Shown: positions 1 to 5,176 of the stretch, piece after piece | Layout: the number at the start of each line of letters is the position of its first letter | Numbering within the stretch: position 1 is the first letter of the stretch | Source: Alphaproteobacteria bacterium | GTDB lineage: Bacteria > Pseudomonadota > Alphaproteobacteria > Rs-D84 | Length of the DNA: 7,411 nucleotides | Assembly: GCA_016301865.1 (NCBI GenBank) | Contig: JAEDOP010000031.1 | Coordinates: 1-7,411 of the forward strand | Reading direction: 5' to 3' | Position numbers and translations under genes: made by a program | The notes under the pieces: model-generated | The model's input: only the letters and a program-made list of their open reading frames with translations | Databases searched by the model: none | What the model was told of the DNA's origin: nothing

Positions 1-1
1 G

Positions 2-187
2 ACCCGTGCATTTTACTTTGGTTTTCCAAATTCTAGGTATATAGAAAACACGGACGCGGTTGCGAATATGTCTGTGCCCCTGGACAAATCGCATTCCCAG
101 AATCGGCGATTTAATTGTCTGGATTGTGGTGCGGGCGAAATTGATTCTGCGCGTTCATTGCCACCATATGTTGCGATATGTAAATAA
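2..187 (+). CDS. 3' end of an unrecognised gene (C-terminal 61 residues)
   Basis: An open frame runs from the left window edge to a TAA at 185-187, giving 61 residues with no internal stop; the start lies outside the window. Codon choice resembles the neighbouring genes. The visible part is soluble-looking, with three cysteines (a CLDC motif near residue 41 and one in the last two residues before the stop) and no membrane segment. I do not recognise a family. A 68-base gap with its own promoter candidate separates it from the next gene, so it is probably not in the same operon. It could be a chance open frame, but the length and codon use favour a real gene. Confidence 0.55.
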   Translation, partial: TRAFYFGFPNSRYIENTDAVANMSVPLDKSHSQNRRFNCLDCGAGEIDSARSLPPYVAICK

Positions 188-201
188 CCAAATAAAGTCT
201 A

Positions 202-229
202 TTGACAATATTCGTTAAAATTTACTAAT
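202..229 (+). promoter_or_regulatory. Sigma70-type promoter candidate for the MotA-like/OmpA-like operon
   Basis: A perfect TTGACA (202-207) is followed after 16 bases by ACTAAT (224-229, four of six consensus bases). An alternative -10, TATGAT at 231-236, is a better hexamer but its spacing (23) is too long. The start codon lies 26 bases beyond the -10, with a G-rich ribosome site (GGGGGAA, 242-248) between. Confidence 0.45.
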
Positions 230-255
230 CTATGATTAAGCGGGGGAACGTTTAG

Positions 256-1029
256 ATGACAAAACACTTTCACGGCGCACTTAATCGTATGGCATTAATA
301 ACCGCACTGTTGGTTGCGGGTGTGTTATATTTCTGGGCTGATTTCATAGCGATTGCCATTGCGAATATCTGGCTGAACGGGGTGATTATCGGCACGTCAT
401 TATTTGGTATTGGATTGTGTTTTGTATTAATGTTCGAATTATTGCCTGAATATAAATGGTTGCATGGGTTTACATCTGGACGTCGTGGAATGACACTGCC
501 ACCGCACTTGTTGCGTCCGGTTGCGCAAATGCTGTCATCGCGTCCCAAACGCATATCTGCATCGACGTTAAATGGTTTTATGGAAATGATTTTATTACGG
601 TTCGAAGATTCACGTGAATCGGTTCGCTATATAACAAATACGCTGATATTTTTGGGGTTGCTTGGCACATTTTGGGGATTAATTTTAACGGTTGGCGGTT
701 TTGCGGAATTAATTGGTAATTTAAATTTTTCAGACGAAAACGTTTTGCAGTCGATGCAGGCGGGATTATCACGTCCGTTGGCGGGTATGACCACCGCATT
801 TACCAGTTCGCTGCTGGGCCTGGGGGGCAGTTTGATTGTTGGATTCCTGGGGTTACAGGTACAAACCGCCCAAAACATGATTTATCACGAACTAGAAGAT
901 TACCTGGCATCGCACACACATGTTTCTGCAACGGATGCGGCCGCGCAGATACTGCCAAAAATCGATTTGGTAACACGTGAATTGACCAAAAGTGTTCAGT
1001 CACTGGAACAAACCATTTCAGGGATATAG
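256..1029 (+). CDS. MotA/TolQ/ExbB-type proton-channel protein
   Basis: This 257-residue inner-membrane protein is a predicted stator-type proton channel that would use the proton gradient to drive its partner, the next gene. Hydrophobic segments lie at about 12-32, 39-61, 125-150 and 176-203. The last two carry the family signature: GLLGTFWGL (134-142), then GMTTAFTSSLLGLGGSL (177-193). A cytoplasmic loop of about 60 residues lies between the second and third segments. The ATG at 256 has a GGGGGAA ribosome site. The gene is 30 bases upstream of an OmpA-domain gene with the matching single-helix anchor, the usual arrangement for this alphaproteobacterial pair. No flagellar or Tol genes are adjacent, and the short C-terminal tail (about 50 residues after the last helix) is unlike the long tail of ZorA. 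Family call is firm; the specific job is unknown. Confidence 0.85.
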   Translation: MTKHFHGALNRMALITALLVAGVLYFWADFIAIAIANIWLNGVIIGTSLFGIGLCFVLMFELLPEYKWLHGFTSGRRGMTLPPHLLRPVAQMLSSRPKRISASTLNGFMEMILLRFEDSRESVRYITNTLIFLGLLGTFWGLILTVGGFAELIGNLNFSDENVLQSMQAGLSRPLAGMTTAFTSSLLGLGGSLIVGFLGLQVQTAQNMIYHELEDYLASHTHVSATDAAAQILPKIDLVTRELTKSVQSLEQTISGI

Positions 1030-1059
1030 AACCATAGATACAAGAGAGAGAGTAACACC

Positions 1060-2172
1060 ATGATGAACATTCGTTATCGTACATCAACAAATCCATGGCC
1101 AGGCTTTGTAGATTTATTTTCAAACCTGGTAATCATCTTGATATTTTTGATGATTGTTTTTGTATTTTTGTGGACCACGACCAGTGTCTTTAACAAAACG
1201 AACGGGGCGCAAACTGTTGCCCAGTTGCGCGCGACAAACGCTGAACAGGCCCAGACCATTGAACAAATGTCCCTGGACGAGATAGAGGCCAAACGCCTGC
1301 TTATCCTTGCGCGACATCAGTTAGAGGATTTAGAACAATCCAACACAGAATTGAATAATGAATTAAATGACCTGGATTTAAGTGTAACGGAATTAATCAC
1401 CGCGTACGAGGCCAAGGTACTTGAACTGCAATCCCAGGGCAATGACCTGCAAAAAACAATTGCGGATTTAAACACCCAATTAAACCAGGCAAAATTAGAC
1501 AAGGAAAAAACCGCCGCGCTTGAATTGGAACGCAAACAACTCCAGGACGAGATGGAAACCCAGCGTCTGAATCTGGTCGAACAATTGGCAAAATTGCAAA
1601 CTGCGCTGGACGCCGCCGAAGAAAAATCCCGTGTCCAGGAAATTCAGTATGTTGAAATGTCAACGCGCCTGAACCGCGCACTTGCGGACAAGGTTGCAGA
1701 ATTAAAAGACATGTCGCAATATCAGTCTGAATTTTACAAGGCAGTTAAAATCGCCATGGGCGACCGCACGACAATTCAAACCGACGGCGACCGCTTTATT
1801 GTCAACAGTGACATTTTATTCCCCAGCGGTTCGTATAAATTATCCAATGATGGGAAAAAGCAGTTGCACCTGATTGCAAATGTTATCAAGGATATGGAAG
1901 AAAAAATCCCAACCGACATCAACTGGATTATTCGTGTTGACGGCCATACGGATAAAAAGCAGGTTATTTCCGGAACCGCTGGATATAAAAACAACACAGA
2001 ATTATCATTATTGCGTGCCACGGCGGTTGCCAATGAATTAGCGGCGGCGGGCGTGTCCCCGCGTCGCCTGGTCCCCAGTGGTTTTGGCGATATGCATCCT
2101 GTTGAATTGGGGAACGATTCAGCCGCATTACAGAAAAACCGTCGCATAGAATTACAATTAACCAACCGATAA
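1060..2172 (+). CDS. MotB-like membrane-anchored coiled-coil protein with OmpA peptidoglycan-binding domain
   Basis: This 370-residue protein has three parts. A short N-terminus leads into one membrane helix (about 18-40) preceded by NPWPGFVDLF; Asp18 sits where MotB/TolR/ExbD carry the proton-binding aspartate. A long coiled coil follows (about 50-225, rich in E, Q, L, K). The C-terminal OmpA/MotB domain (about 242-368) shows LFPSGS, RVDGHTD (292-298), LSLLRA (315-320), GFGDMHPV and NRRIEL. Asp298 and Arg319 align with OmpA Asp271/Arg286, which bind diaminopimelate in peptidoglycan. It should sit in the inner membrane, span the periplasm and hold the cell wall, moved by the proton channel encoded just upstream. 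Two ATGs are adjacent (1060, 1063), behind a GAGAGAGAG ribosome site at 1044-1052. The coiled coil is much longer than in MotB. Confidence 0.88.
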   Translation: MMNIRYRTSTNPWPGFVDLFSNLVIILIFLMIVFVFLWTTTSVFNKTNGAQTVAQLRATNAEQAQTIEQMSLDEIEAKRLLILARHQLEDLEQSNTELNNELNDLDLSVTELITAYEAKVLELQSQGNDLQKTIADLNTQLNQAKLDKEKTAALELERKQLQDEMETQRLNLVEQLAKLQTALDAAEEKSRVQEIQYVEMSTRLNRALADKVAELKDMSQYQSEFYKAVKIAMGDRTTIQTDGDRFIVNSDILFPSGSYKLSNDGKKQLHLIANVIKDMEEKIPTDINWIIRVDGHTDKKQVISGTAGYKNNTELSLLRATAVANELAAAGVSPRRLVPSGFGDMHPVELGNDSAALQKNRRIELQLTNR

Positions 2173-2178
2173 CACATC

Positions 2179-2198
2179 CCCGCCACCCGGCGGGTTTT
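2179..2198 (+). terminator. Rho-independent terminator of the stator-like operon
   Basis: CCCGCC (2179-2184) and GGCGGG (2189-2194) form a perfect 6-bp GC stem with the loop ACCC, followed at once by TTTT. It lies 6 bases after the stop codon at 2172. Confidence 0.85.
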
Positions 2199-2251
2199 AT
2201 GTTGATGATTAAATATAAATATACAAAAATGCCAGCACTTTGGGGCGTGCC

Positions 2252-2552
2252 ATGATTCAAAATGGCGATAAGTTTACGGTTCTTGATTTATGCGAATCTG
2301 TGCGTTCGGCAACATCTGCTGATTTACGACAACATATTGCCAATATCAAAAAAAACACCGGCCGAATACGATAAAATGTACACAGAACAACTGGTGTTTA
2401 AAAATTGGTACGCAAACAAATATAACATTGATACGGGCTGTCTGGTATTATGTCCCGAACATCGCACGAAATTGTCCAAGATATCGACGCGCACAGATAC
2501 CCCATATGTTATTCAGTTGTTGCGCCGTCTGATTCCGACGCGTCTGCGCTAG
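2252..2552 (+). CDS. Small unrecognised gene split between two frames at an A8 run
   Basis: An ATG at 2252, with a GGGGCG ribosome site at 2242-2247, opens a frame starting MIQNGDKFTVLDLCESVRSA with normal codon use. It stops at codon 41, just after eight consecutive A (2348-2355). The adjacent frame is open from there to a TAG at 2550-2552 (TPAEYDKMYTEQLVF to PTRLR). Removing one A joins them into one 99-residue protein. The second frame can also be read from ATG 2262 (96 residues), but that ATG has no ribosome site and its first 30 codons are atypical. I favour one gene with a frameshift, either a real mutation, a sequencing error, or slippage on poly-A. The C-terminal half has a CLVLCPEH motif and a basic tail. 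No family recognised. It overlaps the opposite-strand gene by 44 bases at the 3' ends. Confidence 0.5.
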
Positions 2553-2994
2553 TGTGATTGCCACAATTTTTCCGTATCATATCCACCACATGAATACTTT
2601 GTGCCCAATCGCGTGCACTTAGCGCGGCGCACGGATCGCAGTCGCGTCGAATTTGACCCGGGCGACATGTGTATGCTACGTCCTGGCAAATGCCATATGT
2701 GCGTGTTGTAATTGTCTGGTTTAAATAATTGCCGGCCATATCCCAGTATTTTTGTGGCACTGCCCGTGGGTCATATGCCCACATACGTGCCACCATATCA
2801 CGCGTTCGTTGCACGCATGGATCAGAATCACGGACATGGACAACATTGGTTTTGACATTACTGGTTGGATTTGGATTGTTATTTTTTACCATTATCCACG
2901 CAATGATTGCGATGCACGTTCCAACGACCAAGAACAATAAAATATAGTGTGCAATGCCAAATGCAGTGCTGTTTGTTTTAAATTTCTTTGCCAT
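2509..2994 (-). CDS. Single-pass membrane protein with cysteine-rich exported domain, unrecognised family
   Basis: This 161-residue protein starts with a basic N-terminus (MAKKFKT), has one strong hydrophobic helix (about 13-36), then an Asn/Pro-rich linker and a domain of about 100 residues. By the positive-inside rule the domain should face the periplasm. It holds six cysteines (60, 103, 110, 119, 122, 144), an even number compatible with three disulfides, including a CDPC (CxxC) motif at 119-122. The tail is acidic and Ser/Thr-rich. The ATG (complement of 2992-2994) sits 8 bases after a GGGGGG ribosome site. It diverges from corA and converges with the small gene at 2252-2552. I do not recognise a family; CxxC alone does not make it a thioredoxin-fold protein. 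The long consistent frame, ribosome site and clean topology support a real gene. Confidence 0.75.
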   Translation of the reverse strand: MAKKFKTNSTAFGIAHYILLFLVVGTCIAIIAWIMVKNNNPNPTSNVKTNVVHVRDSDPCVQRTRDMVARMWAYDPRAVPQKYWDMAGNYLNQTITTRTYGICQDVAYTCRPGQIRRDCDPCAALSARDWAQSIHVVDMIRKNCGNHTSADASESDGATTE

Positions 2995-3070
2995 ATATGT
3001 GTCCCCCCATTTGTATTGACTTTATCACATAATCAGATGGCAAAAAACGTATTTGTTTTCCCAGAAAACA

Positions 3071-3099
3071 TTGCAAAACAATTTTTTTTGCGATATCAT
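3071..3099 (+). promoter_or_regulatory. Sigma70-type promoter candidate for corA
   Basis: TTGCAA (3071-3076) and TATCAT (3094-3099) are separated by exactly 17 bases; the -10 matches five of six consensus bases. It ends 34 bases before the GTG start. The -10 overlaps a GATATCA that recurs at 3111-3117. Confidence 0.55.
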
Positions 3100-3133
3100 A
3101 ACACGAACTTGATATCAGCCAAAGGGGGATGCC

Positions 3134-4018
3134 GTGTTTGTGACTGAAAAATTAAAAACATTCTCTTGGGTAAACGTTGGCAATCCCGATCACGAAGATT
3201 TTGAAAAACTGCAAACCGAATACAAAATTGACGAGGATACGATATCAGACATCCTTGACCCTGATGAACAACCCCGCCTTGAAATCGAAGATGATTACAA
3301 GGTTATAATTGTTCGTTTTCCAATTATTAACCGCGAAAATGATACCCTGTGGCATACCGAACCATTATCAATTATTCTGTCATCAAACCGTGTAATTACC
3401 GTATGTCGCAAGCGTTGTGATTTACTTGATAAAATCAAACGGTCTGAAAAAACATCACGCGAAGAACTTATTTTAAATATTCTGTACTATATTGCGGAAT
3501 CTTACCTGCGTATGTTAAAGGAATTGAACAAACGTGTTATTGCGTCCAAGCGTGTATTACTGGAACGCATCCGCAAGAAAGAATTAATGGATTTATTAGA
3601 AGTTGAAAACAGTTATACCCTGTACATGGCGGGCATTCGTGGAAATGTTGCGGTGCTGGATAAATTGGAAAAGGTTCGTGGCTTTGTAAAAACAGACGAT
3701 GCCCGCGAATTGGCCGAAGATGCCCGTATCGAATTATCCCAGGCGACCGAGGTTGTCGCATCATACAGCAAAATGTTAAAGTCGATAAAAGAAACATTTG
3801 AAAGTGTTATTAACATGGATTCGAACACGAACATTAATCGTTTAACCATGTGGAACATTATACTGGTTGTGCCAACGGTGATTGTTGGTTATTACGGAAT
3901 GAATCTGGAATTACCATTTGCCGAACACAGCAATGCCGCCACGGTGATATTTATATTCATAATGGTATTACTGTTGGGCTTTGCGATATTTGGCACAATT
4001 CGCCGTCGCATTATATAA
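3134..4018 (+). CDS. corA: CorA-family magnesium/divalent-cation transporter
   Basis: This 294-residue protein is a CorA-type channel, expected to work as a homopentamer in the inner membrane and take up Mg2+ (or Co2+/Ni2+). The N-terminal cytoplasmic domain (1-230) ends in the long helices before the membrane. Two C-terminal membrane helices follow (about 237-254 and 268-288), with the hallmark YGMN at 254-257 at the end of the first, inside VPTVIVGYYGMNLELPF. A basic tail IRRRII closes it. The family motif LTMWNIILVVP precedes the pore helix. GTG 3134 is only 5 bases after GGGGG (3124-3128); an in-frame GTG at 3140 is 11 bases away, so the true start could be either. It stands alone with its own promoter. 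The exact metal cannot be told from sequence. Confidence 0.9.
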   Translation: MFVTEKLKTFSWVNVGNPDHEDFEKLQTEYKIDEDTISDILDPDEQPRLEIEDDYKVIIVRFPIINRENDTLWHTEPLSIILSSNRVITVCRKRCDLLDKIKRSEKTSREELILNILYYIAESYLRMLKELNKRVIASKRVLLERIRKKELMDLLEVENSYTLYMAGIRGNVAVLDKLEKVRGFVKTDDARELAEDARIELSQATEVVASYSKMLKSIKETFESVINMDSNTNINRLTMWNIILVVPTVIVGYYGMNLELPFAEHSNAATVIFIFIMVLLLGFAIFGTIRRRII

Positions 4019-4040
4019 AAACGAAATTAATTTTTTATCA

Positions 4041-4234
4041 CAAAAGAAAAACACCGCCGTTTCCGGCGGTATTTCCGAGTGTCCCGAAAGGAAGGAAAGG
4101 AGAAAAAGAAATTGGACACTCTAAACTGTGGTGTGGGCACCAGAGTCCAGAGGAGAGAGAATGTAGGAGGGAGTCTGAACCTCTGGTCCCCACAAGATGT
4201 TTTCACATCTATCATTGGGTTTGTCCCTTTGACG
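4041..4234 (-). ncRNA. Candidate small RNA (~195 nt) with anti-Shine-Dalgarno loops
   Basis: Read on the minus strand, this gap between corA and the HTH gene has a consensus promoter (4269-4241), then in order: a hairpin AGATGT-GAAA-ACATCT (4210-4195); a long hairpin pairing 4193-4181 with 4145-4133 (GTGGG plus ACCAGAG arms, one mismatch); a hairpin with a perfect 8-bp GAGTGTCC/GGACACTC stem (4121-4114 with 4084-4077); and a terminator hairpin ending in a T-rich tract. The loops of the second and third hairpins are C/U-rich: CUCCCUCC, UCUCUCUCCUCU and CUCCUUUCCUUCC. CUCCUUUC matches the 3' tail of alphaproteobacterial 16S rRNA. This design resembles alphaproteobacterial sRNAs with CCUCCUCCC loops. 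I infer a trans-acting RNA that pairs with ribosome sites. It does not show the signatures of RNase P RNA, tmRNA or SRP RNA. Ends are estimates. Confidence 0.68.
4042..4070 (-). terminator. Rho-independent terminator of the minus-strand small RNA
   Basis: ACCGCCG and CGGCGGT (4070-4064 and 4059-4053) form a perfect 7-bp stem closed by a GAAA tetraloop on the minus strand, followed by G and then TTTTTCTTTT (4051-4042). On the plus strand the same hairpin is followed only by ATTTCC, so it fits the minus-strand transcript much better than corA, although it could weakly serve both. Confidence 0.8.
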
Positions 4235-4258
4235 ATTTAAAATATAGTACACTAAAAT
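4229..4258 (+). promoter_or_regulatory. Possible plus-strand promoter toward the HTH gene
   Basis: TTGACG (4229-4234) and TAAAAT (4253-4258) are separated by 18 bases. This site overlaps the minus-strand small-RNA promoter almost completely. A weaker alternative (TTGTTT, 17 bases, TAAAAT, about 4332-4360) lies closer to the gene, so the true promoter is uncertain. Confidence 0.35.
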
Positions 4259-4269
4259 CGATTCGTCAA
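4241..4269 (-). promoter_or_regulatory. Sigma70 promoter of the minus-strand small RNA
   Basis: On the minus strand TTGACG (4269-4264) and TATATT (4246-4241) are separated by exactly 17 bases; each matches five of six consensus bases. The predicted start is near 4234, just ahead of the first hairpin. Confidence 0.7.
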
Positions 4270-4309
4270 GTGTTTTGTCAAAAAAATTTTTTGTGTCAAT
4301 TTAATCTGT

Positions 4310-4326
4310 CCATTCCTAGGAAATGG
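4310..4326. promoter_or_regulatory. Palindrome, possible operator of the HTH regulator
   Basis: TTCCTAGGAA (4313-4322) is a perfect 10-bp palindrome, flanked by CCA on the left and A-TGG on the right, about 95 bases upstream of the HTH gene. It follows directly on a TCTGTCCA (4305-4312) that recurs in both phage leaders. Function is inferred from position only. Confidence 0.35.
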
Positions 4327-4417
4327 TACTTGTTGTTTTGCCCGGTTTTTTGGAATAAAATCAACATTGTATCAGACGGAAAATTATTCCTGATGTTTAA
4401 CCAAGAGGGAGAGAAAA

Positions 4418-4663
4418 ATGACGCATGAAGATGTGTGGCGTGCCATCGAACGCTTTGCAACCGAACACGGTATGTCGTGTTCTGGTTTGGCAAAATGCAG
4501 CGGTCTTGACCCAACGACGTTTAATAAAAGCAAGCGTTGGTCCAAAGAAGGGCAACCACGATGGCCATCCACCAACAGTATTTCCAAGATTTTGTCGTCC
4601 ACGGGTGCAAAAATCCAAGACTTTACCAAGTTTATTGATCCACCCGATAACGGGCGCGACTAG
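4418..4663 (+). CDS. Short helix-turn-helix regulator, repressor N-terminal domain type
   Basis: This 81-residue protein looks like a stand-alone DNA-binding domain. It has the pattern VWRAIERFATEHG, then SGLAKCSGLDPTTFNKSKR (HTH, about 21-40), then RWPSTNSISKILSSTGA. The same pattern heads many alphaproteobacterial repressors of about 200-230 residues, in which a LexA/CI-type S24 peptidase follows. Here the frame stops after DPPDNGRD and the peptidase is absent, so RecA-stimulated self-cleavage is not expected. The ATG at 4418 has a good GAGGGAGAG ribosome site (4405-4413). A strong terminator follows. The long upstream region carries a palindrome and overlaps the small-RNA promoter, so it may regulate itself or that RNA. 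Its small size could be natural or a loss of the 3' half. Confidence 0.8.
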   Translation: MTHEDVWRAIERFATEHGMSCSGLAKCSGLDPTTFNKSKRWSKEGQPRWPSTNSISKILSSTGAKIQDFTKFIDPPDNGRD

Positions 4664-4685
4664 ATTATATCTGTTTCGGCACCAC

Positions 4686-4718
4686 AAAAACCGCACAGGC
4701 CATTCCAGTGCGGTTTTT
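4686..4718 (+). terminator. Rho-independent terminator after the HTH gene
   Basis: AAAAACCGCAC (4686-4696) pairs perfectly with GTGCGGTTTTT (4708-4718) around an 11-base loop in which GG and CC can also pair. The A-tract/T-tract symmetry would let it work on either strand. Confidence 0.88.
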
Positions 4719-4720
4719 AT

Positions 4721-4749
4721 TGGACATGAAAAATTATATAGTCTAGAAT
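4721..4749 (+). promoter_or_regulatory. Sigma70 promoter of the winged-helix/birA operon
   Basis: TGGACA (4721-4726) and TAGAAT (4744-4749) are separated by exactly 17 bases; each matches five of six consensus bases. The expected transcription start, about 7 bases after the -10, falls on or next to the A of the ATG at 4757, which would make the mRNA leaderless. Confidence 0.65.
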
Positions 4750-4756
4750 AACAAAC

Positions 4757-5176
4757 ATGTTAAGCGGTGTTCGTATTTATGCATCTGATACAATATGGCG
4801 CCAAATCTTGACCGATTTTGGGGCAACTGTTTTAGACGCGCCAAATGCCACAGATATAAATTTTGATAATTTACATATTGATTGCCCACTCAGTTCACTG
4901 GAATTAAAGTCTGTCATACTGGATGCCAACGACAGTGCATCTGTTTTGCGCGAAATTTTTGGCGCGTCTGTGTCGTTGCCACGGATTCAGTCCCAAATCA
5001 TAGTATTATTGCATAAATCCGGTGGTATGACCGGCAATGAACTAAGGGACGCATTAGGATACGCGCCGGATACCACCACCCATACGGTGGATACTGCTAT
5101 TTATCAGTTGCGTCGCGCATACGGACGTGGATTTATCATAAATACAAACGGGGTATATCGAATTGGCAAACTATAA
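4757..5176 (+). CDS. OmpR/PhoB-type winged-helix DNA-binding protein
   Basis: This 139-residue protein has a recognisable C-terminal winged helix (about 75-137): LPRIQSQIIVLL, GGMTGNELRDALGY, the recognition helix THTVDTAIYQLRRAYG (108-123), and the wing IINTNGVYRIG. The pattern matches the trans_reg_C domain of response regulators. The N-terminal 70 residues do not show a clear receiver domain and are too short for one (usually about 115), so phosphorylation is not supported. There is no ribosome site before the ATG; the promoter places the start of transcription at the ATG. It overlaps birA by 14 bases, so the two are translationally coupled. Target genes are unknown; a link to biotin control is only an inference from the operon. 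Confidence 0.75.
   Translation: MLSGVRIYASDTIWRQILTDFGATVLDAPNATDINFDNLHIDCPLSSLELKSVILDANDSASVLREIFGASVSLPRIQSQIIVLLHKSGGMTGNELRDALGYAPDTTTHTVDTAIYQLRRAYGRGFIINTNGVYRIGKL

Noticed and set aside
256..2172. Zorya defence system (ZorA/ZorB)
   Set aside because: The channel protein lacks the long ZorA tail and no ZorC, ZorD or ZorE gene follows; a terminator ends the operon after two genes.
2262..2552. Single uninterrupted gene starting at ATG 2262
   Set aside because: No ribosome site and atypical codons in the first 30 residues, whereas the frame from 2252 has both. Kept only as an alternative reading.
2947..3147. 66-codon plus-strand frame across the divergent intergenic region
   Set aside because: It starts inside the opposite-strand gene, covers the corA promoter and overlaps the corA start; no ribosome site.
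4151..4166. Ribosome-site-like AGGAG followed by ATG-TAG, a start-stop minimal frame
   Set aside because: On the minus strand this is the C/U-rich loop of the small RNA; a purine-rich plus strand is a by-product.
4041..4234. RNase P RNA, tmRNA, SRP RNA or 6S RNA identity for the minus-strand RNA
   Set aside because: No GAGGAAAGUCC-type RNase P core, no tRNA-like end or tag frame, no GGAAGNAGCA SRP loop. For 6S I could not match the central bubble, but this is the least firmly excluded.
4112..4240. Plus-strand TTG-started frame of 42 codons inside the gap, with AAAGGAG upstream
   Set aside because: Its codons (AGA, AGG, GGA, CTA) are unlike the neighbours, and every base is better explained by the stems and loops of the minus-strand RNA.
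3850..4428. 192-codon plus-strand open frame
   Set aside because: It overlaps the conserved C-terminal membrane part of corA in another frame and then runs through the small-RNA region; no ribosome site.
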